A DNA stretch of 64,000 bases, taken from contig CAKVHT010000001.1 in assembly GCA_934754375.1 (NCBI GenBank), forward strand, positions 682,001-746,000. The letters are read 5' to 3'. Source of the DNA: an uncultured Clostridia bacterium (GTDB taxonomy: Bacteria > Bacillota > Clostridia > Christensenellales > UBA1242). Shown here piece by piece: positions 37,830 to 46,557 of the stretch. Under the pieces are notes generated by a model, which saw nothing but the letters and a program-made list of their open reading frames with translations, was not told where the DNA came from and did not search any database. The translations under genes were made by a program, and so were the position numbers. How positions within the stretch are numbered: the stretch's first letter is position 1; every line of letters starts with the position of its first letter.

Positions 37830-39200
37830 TTATTGATTGTTTTCGCCTTTGCCTTCACGTTCACGAATCTTTTGAAGTGTTGCATTTGTTTGTTCCAAAT
37901 CAGCTTCAAGTTGTGAAATTTGTTCTTCCAAAATATTGTTTGTATGTTCCAAAATTGGGAAGCGGTCTTTGTTGGCATTGATAACATCTTCACAGTGATT
38001 TACACTCAATCTCAAACCGTCCAATAATTCAAGTTCGTTTGCAAGCTTTTCAGCTTTTTCTTTATCAATATCAACATAGTTATTTACGCCATACAAAGCA
38101 ACTTTCTTTTTAGCAACAATTGCTTCTTTACGACGAAGTTTTGTTTGATATCTTTCAAGGTCTGTCATCACTTTTTTCAAAGGACGATATTCTTTCATAT
38201 TGATTTTGTAATCTTTCTTTGCATTTTTAAGACGTTCTTCCAAAACTGCGATACGATTTAAACATTCTTCTTCTGTCATATCAATTGTAACAACTTCTGT
38301 TGGTTGTTCTGGTTGTTCGCTCAATTGTTTGTTTAAGCTTTCAAGTTGTGAAGTAAGTTCTGCAATACGTTTATTTGCGTCTTCAAGTTCTTGTTTTGTT
38401 TTTTCATCTTCAACAGATGTTGCTTCTTCAGTTGATTCAGGTTCAACTTCTTCCACTGTTTCTTCTGTTTTAGTTTCTGCTTCAACTGGTTCTTCTGTTT
38501 TAGTTTCTGCTTCAACTGGTTCTTCTGTTTTAGTTTCTGCTTCTACAGGTTCTTCTTCAGATGTTGTTTCTTCTTCGCTTGATTCTTCATCTTCTTGTTG
38601 ATTTAAGATTTTGTCAATGTCATATTGAGCCAGTACAGAGTTTTCTTCTTCTGGTTGATTTTCTTTGTCCTCTTTTGCTTCATCAACAACCTCATTGTTG
38701 ATTTCGTCAATAAGGTTTTGTATGTCTAAATCATCTTCTGAATCGGTTTTATCTTCCTCATTTGATTCTTCATCAACTGCCATAGGTGCATCTTCTAAAG
38801 TTTTAACATCAGTTGCAGGCTTTTCATTTTCAGATTTAGTTTCTTCTTTGTTTTCGTTTTTAAGTCTATTTTCAATTTCTTCAAGATTAGAATCATTGTC
38901 TTCAACAAGTTTAAACAAATCATCTTCTTTGTTTGTTCCATCAATCATTTCTTGTTCTTTTTGAGCTTTAGCCATGTTGATAGCCTCGAAGTCGTAATCT
39001 TGTCCTTTTGACTTATCCTCAATCAAATTTTGTTGTTTGTATTGTGTATAATCCATAACTTCTTGTTTTGGTTGCTTAGAAGCACGATCCTCGTTATCAA
39101 AAGCCCCAATAATGATATGACCCAAGAAAGCAATCAAACCGCCAACAACAATCACAATACCAATAATTGCTATAATACCTACAAATGCTTGCCATTCCAT
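37830..39200 (-). CDS. Membrane-anchored acidic coiled-coil protein
   Basis: 456 residues, family not recognised. One N-terminal helix (FVGIIAIIGIVIVVGGLIAFLGHIIIGAF), a long acidic region (about 60-275) with three perfect 10-residue repeats PVEAETKTEE, then a coiled coil to the end (IAELTSQLESLNKQL; ISQLEADLEQTNATLQKI). This ZipA/EzrA-like layout, helix plus flexible charged linker plus coiled coil, hints at a cell-division or cytoskeletal anchor, but that is only analogy. AGGAG precedes the ATG; own terminator. Confidence 0.75.
   Translation of the reverse strand: MEWQAFVGIIAIIGIVIVVGGLIAFLGHIIIGAFDNEDRASKQPKQEVMDYTQYKQQNLIEDKSKGQDYDFEAINMAKAQKEQEMIDGTNKEDDLFKLVEDNDSNLEEIENRLKNENKEETKSENEKPATDVKTLEDAPMAVDEESNEEDKTDSEDDLDIQNLIDEINNEVVDEAKEDKENQPEEENSVLAQYDIDKILNQQEDEESSEEETTSEEEPVEAETKTEEPVEAETKTEEPVEAETKTEETVEEVEPESTEEATSVEDEKTKQELEDANKRIAELTSQLESLNKQLSEQPEQPTEVVTIDMTEEECLNRIAVLEERLKNAKKDYKINMKEYRPLKKVMTDLERYQTKLRRKEAIVAKKKVALYGVNNYVDIDKEKAEKLANELELLDGLRLSVNHCEDVINANKDRFPILEHTNNILEEQISQLEADLEQTNATLQKIREREGKGENNQ
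38461..38550 (-). repeat. Three 30-bp tandem repeats within the coiled-coil gene
   Basis: The units at 38461-38490 and 38491-38520 are identical and 38521-38550 differs by two bases. They encode PVEAETKTEE three times. Such repeats change number by slippage without breaking the frame. Confidence 0.95.
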
Positions 39201-39393
39201 AAAAAATAAATCTCCTTTTTATTTGTTCGCCTTATTATATCTCATAGCAATTGTTTTTTCAATACCTTTTTTGAAAATTTTTTAAAAAAATTAAAAAAAT
39301 AAGGCAAAATTTCGCAAAAATACAACAAATCAAAGCAAAATTTAACCTTTTAAATAAAATTTTTTCAAAATTGTATTTAAACAGTCATCGTCT

Positions 39394-40779
39394 TTATTGG
39401 TTTCTCAAACCTTTTGGATAATAGTTTTTAAACTTTCCAGCAGAGATTTTAAAGCCACCAACCGCACAACCATTTATCAAAAACGCACCATATCCGTCTG
39501 GCAAATCAACATCAACAGTTTCCCCTTTTAAATATTTTGCCACCACCGGATTGTGGAAATCATAATCTAATTTTAGTTTGAAACCATTCCCAAAAGCAGT
39601 AAAAAGATTATGACAAGGTTCAAATCTTTTATCCTTATTTGTGCCGACCCTCACACCTATTGAGTAATAATTGACACCCTTTTTTACCATTGCCTTATCT
39701 TTTACAACATAATAGAAATCGCCGTACTCGCAACAATTAAAACCTGCACAAACGTTTGCCACAAAATTTTTAGCATTTGTATTTTCTTTCAGTCTCATGT
39801 TTTGCTCTGGAACGTTTTTGTTCTCTTCTAATTTTTGCAAAACAGCAACAAACTGACCCTCTCCACGAACCTTGTGTGGATATAATCTAACAGCTTCTGG
39901 CATATTTATGCCACGAGGCAAATTTTCATCGATATTCACAAGTTTATAATTGTACTTTGCCATAAACCTGTTTATAGTATCTTCATTTTCTTCAAGAGAA
40001 TAAGTGCAAGTTGAATATATTAAAAATCCATTCTGTTTCAAAGCGATGTTTGCATTTTCCAAAATACTCTGTTGACGTTCGGCACACATCTGTGGCAAAT
40101 TTTTGTTCCATTCTTTAACAACTTGTTCTCCACGCCTGAACATACCTTCCCCACTGCAAGGCGCATCAACCAACACAACATCAAAACAATTAGCGTAGGC
40201 ATTGGCAATATTCTTTGGTGTATCATTTGTTATCACAACATTTTCAAGCCCCATTCTTTCAATATTGGAAAATAAGATACTGCATCGCTCACGATTAATT
40301 TCGTTGCTAACAAGCACTCCATTTGGCAATCTGTTTGCAATTTGAATTGTTTTTCCGCCTGGTGCTGAACACATATCCAAAACCATTTCATCACCTTTAA
40401 ATTTATGCGCATTGACAGTAAACATTGCGCTAGGCTCTTGCACATAAAAAGCCCCTGCATGATGTAAAGGGTGTTTGCCCAACTTTTGGTTTACATAAAA
40501 GCCTTTTGGCTCATACTTAATTGGTTCAATACTAAAATCAACAATCTGTTCAAAATTTTCAACATCAATTTTTTTGTTAACAAAAATTGCAGACTGTTTT
40601 GGCTTGTTTAAACTGTCAATAAACTGGCAATATTCATCTGGCAAAATTTGTTTCATTCTGGTCAAGAACGGCTCTGGCAAATTTAATTCAACACCAGATG
40701 ATTGTATTTCATTTTGAGTGGCACTATCATTAACCTTTTTGCTTGATAATGTTGATTTGTGTTTTTTATTGCTTTTCAT
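39394..40779 (-). CDS. RsmF-like rRNA cytosine-C5 methyltransferase
   Basis: 461 residues, NOL1/NOP2/Sun family. SAM-binding LDMCSAPGGKT, DAPCSGEGMFRR and YSTCTYSLEENE supply the two catalytic cysteines. A C-terminal PUA-like part (KNYYPKGLRNQ) fits the RsmF/YebU branch, which modifies 16S rRNA. No Shine-Dalgarno; extended -10 TGTTATAAT (TATAAT 40786-40791) ends six bases before the ATG, so a leaderless mRNA is likely. Confidence 0.9.
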   Translation of the reverse strand: MKSNKKHKSTLSSKKVNDSATQNEIQSSGVELNLPEPFLTRMKQILPDEYCQFIDSLNKPKQSAIFVNKKIDVENFEQIVDFSIEPIKYEPKGFYVNQKLGKHPLHHAGAFYVQEPSAMFTVNAHKFKGDEMVLDMCSAPGGKTIQIANRLPNGVLVSNEINRERCSILFSNIERMGLENVVITNDTPKNIANAYANCFDVVLVDAPCSGEGMFRRGEQVVKEWNKNLPQMCAERQQSILENANIALKQNGFLIYSTCTYSLEENEDTINRFMAKYNYKLVNIDENLPRGINMPEAVRLYPHKVRGEGQFVAVLQKLEENKNVPEQNMRLKENTNAKNFVANVCAGFNCCEYGDFYYVVKDKAMVKKGVNYYSIGVRVGTNKDKRFEPCHNLFTAFGNGFKLKLDYDFHNPVVAKYLKGETVDVDLPDGYGAFLINGCAVGGFKISAGKFKNYYPKGLRNQ

Positions 40780-40870
40780 GCTAAAATTATAACAGATTAA
40801 ACAAAAAAACTCTACATTTTCTTGATTTTTTTTCTCATTTTAACTAAACTAATAATAAAAGAAGGGGTAC

Positions 40871-41632
40871 ATGCAAAGTTTAGATATAATTCGTCAAAAA
40901 CGAAGATTTATTATGTTTAGTGAAAAAACAAAATCAGCCGTTTTGGAACTGAATGCTTTTTTCGATAAATACGCAATGCACTTTGAAGAAAAAATTAAAA
41001 AATCTTTCACATACTACGATACTGATGATTTTGCTTTGTTAAAATCAAATATTGTGTTGTTCAAAACGCAAATTGGCAATTTTTGTGAATTAAACATGGC
41101 AACTGAAAAAATCAGTTCAACAAGCAGATTAACTTTGCGTTCAACCTACAAACATTTCAACAAGTTAATCAAACCTCATGACCATTTGATGAAACATAAG
41201 CAATTTTTGATTGATAACTTCAAAAATATGTTTATTTCAGGTGTTAATTTTGACCCTGAATTCTTGATGCAAAAATTAAAGCCAGCATACACAATCAACA
41301 CAATAAGTGAAGAATATAAAAGCACAAATGGTATAGGTTTTAAAATCACATATTCTTTTGATAAAGACACATACACCAATCATTTTACAGGTGTGAAAAC
41401 TAATGCAAATATCTTAACAATTTATCAACATAGCAATGAGTCCACTGACCCATATCTTGAAGATTTGGTTAGCAAATTGACACGTTATTGCAAAGAGCTT
41501 ACCCCAACAAGCAAAACCAAAATTATGATTGCACGTGATTCTACAGCAAAGAAATTTGAACAAATGGATAAATTTAAACAAGAAAAAGAAAAGCAAAAAA
41601 GAGAACTTGAACTTAAAAAGAGAAAGAAATAA
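40871..41632 (+). CDS. Unknown helical protein with Lys/Glu-rich tail
   Basis: 253 residues, not recognised. Mostly helical N-terminal half, a mixed central part (GIGFKITYSFDKDTYTNHF), and a highly charged last 30 residues (FKQEKEKQKRELELKKRKK). No signal or membrane segment. GAAGGGG just before ATG 40871 is close (four bases); ATG 40913 is an alternative. Divergent from the rRNA methylase. Confidence 0.65.
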   Translation: MQSLDIIRQKRRFIMFSEKTKSAVLELNAFFDKYAMHFEEKIKKSFTYYDTDDFALLKSNIVLFKTQIGNFCELNMATEKISSTSRLTLRSTYKHFNKLIKPHDHLMKHKQFLIDNFKNMFISGVNFDPEFLMQKLKPAYTINTISEEYKSTNGIGFKITYSFDKDTYTNHFTGVKTNANILTIYQHSNESTDPYLEDLVSKLTRYCKELTPTSKTKIMIARDSTAKKFEQMDKFKQEKEKQKRELELKKRKK

Positions 41633-41701
41633 AATTTTCACAATTGTTTGCAAAGCAAAACAGCTTTTAATACAATTAATTAATTTTAGTTGCAGAAAAA
41701 T

Positions 41702-41729
41702 AAAAAAACGGACAACTCGTCCGTTTTTT
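41702..41729. terminator. Two-way terminator
   Basis: AAAAACGGAC aactc GTCCGTTTTTT, between the unknown helical gene and the converging lipoprotein gene. Confidence 0.85.
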
Positions 41730-41764
41730 CACATTTATTTTTTCAGCACAAAATCTTGCACAAT

Positions 41765-43153
41765 TTATTCTTCATCTTTTGGCTTATCGGCATCAAGATA
41801 AACACCAACAAGTTCGCCTTTATTGCTGTGGTTGTTTGTTAAGTCAATTTTAAACAAATAACCAGATTTATCGCCTGTGCAGTAATACAAATCGCCACCG
41901 TTGATATCCAAAAAGTCTTTGTTAAACTCGATTGTTGCCAAAGTTGATATTGTTGCTGTTCTGCCTGCCAAAAATTCACTGTAACTAACAATTTTAAGTT
42001 TGTTATTGTTGTCATAATAAACAATTGAGCCATTTGCAAAGCCAATAACATTGATTGCGGTAACTTCGCTTTCGCTGTCATTGTCAACGATAGTGTTCAA
42101 ACCAACACGATTATCTCCACGAAGGTAGAATTGAATAACATTGTCACGCACAGAGATTAAATCTTCGCCATTTGGCAAAAGGTGCAAACTACCAACAATT
42201 TCACTGTTACAATCAAACATCTTAACAAATGCGCCACCAATTTCTGCACGATACATATAAGTGTTGCTGCCGTCTTTACGTGTTGCAAACACATAGTTTT
42301 GGCTTACAAACTTAACTTCAACTTCGGTTGATGAATTTTTAATGCCTGTATCTGTTTTTGTGTTTGATGCAATATTATAACGCACCAAACTGTAAGTGCT
42401 GTTATTGTTTACAACATAGAAGATACGGTCATAAGCATTATCGTCTCCGTCATATCCAAACACAACACTGCTTACGTTTGAAGCCACAACTGATGCCTTT
42501 TTATCCTTTTTCTTTTTAGCTTCAATATCAACACGATAAAGCATATTTTTGTTGCCTTTACCGTTTAAATCTTCGCCTTTTTCATAAACCAAAAGGTATG
42601 GTTTATTACCTTTAAAATAATATTTAAAACTTAAATTTTCATGTTTAACATTTGCTGTATAAATTCTTTCAACCTTATCAAAGTTGTCAAGTTTAACACG
42701 ATAGAAAACTGACCTATCTTTTGCCCAATCACTTTTGCCAATTTTGCCTGATTCATTTTCATTGCTTGGGCTTACAAAATAAAGGTAGTCGCCAAACACA
42801 TAAAGGTCTGTTGCGTCATAGCCAGCCAACTTGGCGCTGATTTGACGCAAGTTGTTTGAAACAAGATAATTGTCATCATTACGCACAAATTCGTCACTTT
42901 CAAGTTTTGCAACATACAAGCCACCTTTCACAAAACTGCTGTTGCGTTTGTCTTCAGTCAACTCACTAACCTTTTGAAAACCATTTGCAAAATAAACGTA
43001 TTCGCCTTTCCTTACAACCATACCGCCATTGCCAATAACTGCTTCTTCAGTTTTTGGTGCAAAGCCGTTGCTTTTATCTTTTGCACAGCCAACAAGGCCA
43101 AAGGCAAACACGCACAATAATAAACAAATAATAAAATTAGAAAACTTTTTCAT
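41765..43153 (-). CDS. Lipoprotein with beta-propeller-like repeats
   Basis: 462 residues. Lipobox LVGC at residues 20-23 after a signal peptide, so it is attached to the outer face of the membrane. The body has repeated Y-x-Y-F / LYRV-type strands (GEYVYFANGFQKV, DYLYFVSPSNE, NMLYRVDIEAKKK, TYSLVRYNIASNTK, GSIVYYDNNNKLK, GDLYYCTGDKSGYLFKID), typical of DUF5050-like propellers. Function unknown. Start at 43153 is set by GAGGAT upstream; earlier in-frame ATG 43228 lacks a signal peptide. Confidence 0.8.
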   Translation of the reverse strand: MKKFSNFIICLLLCVFAFGLVGCAKDKSNGFAPKTEEAVIGNGGMVVRKGEYVYFANGFQKVSELTEDKRNSSFVKGGLYVAKLESDEFVRNDDNYLVSNNLRQISAKLAGYDATDLYVFGDYLYFVSPSNENESGKIGKSDWAKDRSVFYRVKLDNFDKVERIYTANVKHENLSFKYYFKGNKPYLLVYEKGEDLNGKGNKNMLYRVDIEAKKKKDKKASVVASNVSSVVFGYDGDDNAYDRIFYVVNNNSTYSLVRYNIASNTKTDTGIKNSSTEVEVKFVSQNYVFATRKDGSNTYMYRAEIGGAFVKMFDCNSEIVGSLHLLPNGEDLISVRDNVIQFYLRGDNRVGLNTIVDNDSESEVTAINVIGFANGSIVYYDNNNKLKIVSYSEFLAGRTATISTLATIEFNKDFLDINGGDLYYCTGDKSGYLFKIDLTNNHSNKGELVGVYLDADKPKDEE

Positions 43154-43409
43154 ATATCCTCGTCCAAAATTATTGCCAAAAGCGCAAATAAATATGCAAT
43201 CAACACCCTTATCAAGATGCAAAAACATGCCGTTATTTCACGCTTACATAATATTAACACACAAACACAAGGTTGTCAAACAAAATAACTTGCAACAAAA
43301 GCCATTTAATCAGTAAATTTCAACAATAAAAGTGTCTTTAGCACATTTAATTTAACATAGCGCCAATTTTCTTGTAATAGATAAATAATCAGCACAGTAT
43401 AATAAAAAT

Positions 43410-44342
43410 ATGAAAAGCAAAACTTTAATTTTACAGTCACAAACAGACAATCAATCTGGCAGAGCAATTTTAACATTATCAAAACAAGATGACATATTAA
43501 CAACCAAATTGCGCCTATACAATTTTGCCCCACTTTCCCCACAATCAAAAATAGGGGTTTATCACAACAATCAGGTGTATTCTGGCAATATGTTGCTTAA
43601 AGACGGCGCATATATAAGTTCTTTGGTTGGCGATTTTGACATGGATAATGATTTTTATTGCGCAGTTATCGACACAGAAAACAATAATGCCCCACTGCTT
43701 GCTGGTGGCACGTATGCAGGGTTCTATTTTAATGACACATCAGTGATAACAAACAATTTAAACAACAGTTTCAGCCCAAACAAAATAACCCCAGCCCGTG
43801 AAACAGCTTGTGAATCAGTTAAACCTGCGCACGCAAGTCAGCAACCACACTGCAACTGCCCAAATGAAGAAGAATATTCCCCATGCAAATCTTGCAAGTA
43901 TAAAGATTACTTTTTTGCTCAAAACCCTGAATTGCCGTCTCAACAGGCCAAACAAACTTACGCACAAAAAACTGACAACACAGCCCCACAAGAAGACAAA
44001 CCGACCAAAGCACAAATCCCAACAATACTGGAAAGTTTGATTCCGCAATTTGATTATATTTTTAAAACCTTTCCAGAATGTGTTGAACTTAACTCCCGCA
44101 TTGAAAACAGCAAATTCGTGACCATCAGCGAAGGCAGTTCAACATATTGTTTGGGTGCGATTTATAAGGATAATCAACCTGAATATATTTGTTATGCTGT
44201 GCCAACTGCCTACAATGCCCCAGTGCCAGAAGAATTAGGTTCACATCATCAATGGCTACCGCTTGACCCAGACGACCCATTGAGTGACGGCTATCACATT
44301 GTGTATCAAGATGCCCACGACCTAAAAATTGTTGAATTTTAA
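43410..44342 (+). CDS. Unknown two-domain protein with Cys-rich linker
   Basis: 310 residues. An N-terminal beta-rich domain (about 1-110), a linker with a cysteine cluster (HCNCPNEEEYSPCKSCKYKDY) and a C-terminal domain (about 210-310: FPECVELNSRIENSKFVTI, YICYAVPTAYNAPVPEELG, QWLPLDPDDPLSDGYHIVYQDA) of a kind I recall from many gut Clostridia, function unknown. No signal peptide. TATAAT (43398-43403) ends six bases before the ATG and there is no SD, so a leaderless start is likely. Confidence 0.7.
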   Translation: MKSKTLILQSQTDNQSGRAILTLSKQDDILTTKLRLYNFAPLSPQSKIGVYHNNQVYSGNMLLKDGAYISSLVGDFDMDNDFYCAVIDTENNNAPLLAGGTYAGFYFNDTSVITNNLNNSFSPNKITPARETACESVKPAHASQQPHCNCPNEEEYSPCKSCKYKDYFFAQNPELPSQQAKQTYAQKTDNTAPQEDKPTKAQIPTILESLIPQFDYIFKTFPECVELNSRIENSKFVTISEGSSTYCLGAIYKDNQPEYICYAVPTAYNAPVPEELGSHHQWLPLDPDDPLSDGYHIVYQDAHDLKIVEF

Positions 44343-44363
44343 TTTTTAAACTGACAGGCTTCA

Positions 44364-44480
44364 GCACTTCAACAGCCCTATTGCTCAAAAAGGTATATTA
44401 AGGGGCTGTTTAGTGCCCGGCTTAAAAGAAAGCAATCCAACACCCTAAAGGTGAAATTTGTATATTGTTAATATACAAAT
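44364..44480. other. Two strong hairpins left of the invertible segment
   Basis: GCAC ttc AACAGCCC ... GGGCTGTT ta GTGC (44364-44367, 44371-44378, 44403-44410, 44413-44416) forms a long stem with a 24-base loop and no T-run. It is followed by the palindrome ATTTGTATATT gtt AATATACAAAT (44456-44480), ending 23 bases before the inverted repeat. Confidence 0.6.
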
Positions 44481-44503
44481 GAAATAATGGGCGAAATGGT
44501 CGC

Positions 44504-44570
44504 TTATAATGGGTATCGTTATGGTTGCTATGCTCGCTTTCGGTGGCACTTTCGCTTACTTTACTGCTAA
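44504..44570 (+). repeat. Left inverted repeat (67 bp) of the switch
   Basis: Identical in all 67 positions to the reverse complement of 45887-45953. Identity begins and ends abruptly. It codes the signal-peptide core MGIVMVAMLAFGGTFAYFTA in both genes, in the same frame. Confidence 0.97.
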
Positions 44571-45054
44571 AGCCAATGATAAGTCTGCAAGTGTTACAAT
44601 GGGTCATGTAAGATTGGCAGCTTCTGGTGACGCATTTGAAACAGCTGCTACAGGTGTTATGCCTGGTGATAAAGTTGCAGTTGGTGGTGTTACTCTTACA
44701 GCTACAACAAACGATGATGAAGGTGAATGGGTAGCTATCAAAGTTACTATCACAGGTGACAAAGCTTCAGCTTTGGCAATTGACACATCTTCTCTTGGTG
44801 CTGATTGGGAAGAAACAACAACAGGTTCAGGTATTTTTGTTTACAACAAAAAATTAACTTCAACAGTTACAGTATTTGCTGAAGGTTTCCAAATTGCAAC
44901 ATCAGTTAGCGATGTTTGGGAAGAAGGTAAAGATGCTTCAAATTCAGGCATCATGGATGCAACTGTTACAGTTAAAGTTGAATCAAGAGGTATCCAAGCT
45001 TCTAACGTTACACTTGAAGTAGCTAAAACACAATTGGTAACATTGTTTGCTTAA
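44509..45054 (+). pseudogene. Silent TasA-like cassette without its own start
   Basis: 181 codons from the first available ATG. It begins inside the repeat with MGIVMVAMLAFGGTFAYFTA, then ANDKSASVTMGHVRLAASG and a beta-rich mature domain with no internal stop. Compared with the sister gene at 45367-46002 it lacks the first 18 residues (basic n-region), the Shine-Dalgarno and any visible promoter; an in-frame TAA stands at 44485-44487 with no start codon between. It therefore cannot make an exportable protein as placed. The intact mature part and its own terminator (45066-45093) show it is kept functional, which fits a stored cassette rather than decay. Confidence 0.75.
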
Positions 45055-45065
45055 TCTAAAGAATA

Positions 45066-45093
45066 AAAAACCGACATCAGTCGGTTTTTTTCT
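45066..45093 (+). terminator. Terminator of the silent cassette
   Basis: AAACCGAC atca GTCGGTTTTTTT, directly after the stop. Confidence 0.85.
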
Positions 45094-45131
45094 TATCTTC
45101 CAGAATTGTCATTGCAAATATGTTATTATAA

Positions 45132-45159
45132 AGAACAACAAAACAGATTTTGTTGTTCT
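45132..45159. repeat. 12-bp perfect hairpin inside the switch
   Basis: AGAACAACAAAA caga TTTTGTTGTTCT, in the 240-base AT-rich stretch between the two cassette terminators. No T-run; no gene nearby. Confidence 0.7.
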
Positions 45160-45328
45160 AATATATAATATATATGTAAGATGTTAATTTTTGCCTTAAC
45201 ATCAATTGGCATTAATTCAAAATAGCATTCAATTGCAAACATATAATTTAAATAATTGTGGTTAAATTATTAAATTGCATACATGTTTTATAATTTAAAA
45301 ATCTAAAATATTTAAGAAATGGATTGAA

Positions 45329-45357
45329 TAAAAAAAACACGCTAATGCGTGTTTTTA
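45329..45357 (-). terminator. Terminator of the expressed TasA-like gene
   Basis: AAAACACGC / GCGTGTTTT with a 4-base loop, T-run on the minus strand, just after the stop. Confidence 0.85.
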
Positions 45358-45366
45358 ATAATTTGA

Positions 45367-46002
45367 CTAAGCAGTTTTCAAACCTACAGCAGTCAAAGCT
45401 TGTTCTAATGTAGCATTTTGTAATTGACAAGCATAAGCTTCCAATTTAACTACAACTGTTTTACCCATCAAGTCAACTTTTGTTGTGCTGCCAGCTTCAT
45501 TGTAAGAACCGTCAACATAAAGAACGTCAGCATTGAATGTAATAGCATCACAAACATCAATATCGCCTGTTTGAGGAGCTGCATCAGTTGTTTGCATTGA
45601 ATAAACACCTTCAACACCTGCAACACCTTCAACTTTTGTCCATGTGCCTTTTGGTGTTACATTCAAAACATCTGAAGGTACAGCAGTTGTTGCAGTTTTT
45701 TCATCAGCACCATAAGTAGCTGATACTTTTACAAACAAATATGCACCACGGTCAGAATTATTTTTGAATGATACTTTACTAATAACTGTTTCAGTTGGAA
45801 GCACTAATTCTTTTTTAGCAACAGTAACAGCACCATCAGAAATGCTGATTTTACCTGTTGTGAATGAGCCTTTTACTTCACTTGTCTTAGCAGTAAAGTA
45901 AGCGAAAGTGCCACCGAAAGCGAGCATAGCAACCATAACGATACCCATTATAATGATTGCAAATGTTGACTTTGTCATCTTTTTAGATTTCATTTTTGTC
46001 AT
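45367..46002 (-). CDS. TasA/camelysin-like surface protein, expressed member of the switch
   Basis: 211 residues. Basic n-region (MTKMKSKKMTKSTFA), hydrophobic core MGIVMVAMLAFGGTFAYFTA and mature start KTSEVKGSFTTGKISIS form a SipW-type signal sequence; the rest is beta-rich with two cysteines (DVCDAI, AYACQL). Likely a secreted fibre or matrix protein. AAAGGGG nine bases before ATG gives a normal start. The signal core is encoded by the 67-bp right inverted repeat, so codons 1-16 lie outside the invertible segment and the variable part inside it. Upstream leader holds three hairpins. Confidence 0.85.
   Translation of the reverse strand: MTKMKSKKMTKSTFAIIIMGIVMVAMLAFGGTFAYFTAKTSEVKGSFTTGKISISDGAVTVAKKELVLPTETVISKVSFKNNSDRGAYLFVKVSATYGADEKTATTAVPSDVLNVTPKGTWTKVEGVAGVEGVYSMQTTDAAPQTGDIDVCDAITFNADVLYVDGSYNEAGSTTKVDLMGKTVVVKLEAYACQLQNATLEQALTAVGLKTA
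45887..45953 (-). repeat. Right inverted repeat (67 bp) of the switch
   Basis: Reverse complement of 44504-44570 without mismatch. Its outer end falls at the second base of codon 17 of the expressed gene; the reading frame through the repeat is the same as in the silent cassette. Confidence 0.97.
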
Positions 46003-46029
46003 TTTAATTTTCCCCTTTAAAATTTTTTG

Positions 46030-46114
46030 CTTTGGCTTAAAGCCAAAGTGAGTTTTTTAAATTGTTTGGCAATTTAAGTGTTGCCAACTTTTGCCTTTTG
46101 GCTGATGCCAAAAG
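46030..46114 (-). promoter_or_regulatory. Three TTGGC/GCCAA hairpins in the leader of the expressed gene
   Basis: CTTTGGC ttaaa GCCAAAG (46030-46048), TTGGCAA tttaagtg TTGCCAA (46066-46087), CTTTTGGC tgat GCCAAAAG (46095-46114). The hairpins share the TTGGC/GCCAA stem core and stand 7-18 bases apart. Confidence 0.75.
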
Positions 46115-46381
46115 TGTTCCCTAAATGCTAGATGTCGACCAAACGTGCAATGCACATTTGTTGCATACAAAGCAAAATGAAACTGTTTTTTCCGCACCTA
46201 GTGTGTACAATTTAAGCGCGAAAAGTTTGTATCACTACAAACAAATTTGCAAATTTACTTGTATGGGTTTTGCCCCAACAATATTGATACGTCGCCATAC
46301 CAATTTTGCCTTTTGCACCAATCAAACCATTTAAAATAAATTGATTGATACACGTTAATAAATTATTACTAATTTATTTTT

Positions 46382-46421
46382 AATTGACAGGTAAACTAAT
46401 CGACATCATTCACTGTCAATT
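46382..46421. promoter_or_regulatory. 9-bp inverted repeat AATTGACAG...CTGTCAATT
   Basis: Perfect arms (46382-46390, 46413-46421) around 22 bases. Each arm contains a TTGACA, reading inward. The rest of the 46003-46593 gap has no ORF with support; I could not place a convincing -10 for the expressed switch gene. Confidence 0.5.
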
Positions 46422-46557
46422 TCATGATATAACAATTAACGGTGGATAGTCAAACAAAAAACGACATGTTTTGCCAAAAAAGCGATAGTTTTTGTTAAAA
46501 ATGCCAAAAAACTGGCAAACTTATCTTTTTTAGATTGCTAATTTTATTTCAAGCACA

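Noticed and set aside
38329..38964. Long plus-strand ORFs rich in Ser and Val opposite the coiled-coil gene
   Set aside because: They are antisense images of the acidic Glu/Thr repeats, with no SD or promoter.
44364..44416. Resemblance to an integron attC site (AAC...GTT core with imperfect stem)
   Set aside because: Core sites deviate from RYYYAAC/GTTRRRY in both arms and no integron integrase or cassette array is present.
44509..45054. Ordinary gene starting at ATG 44509
   Set aside because: That ATG is in the middle of the signal peptide, has no SD, and lacks the basic n-region present in its sister; it reads as a silent cassette.
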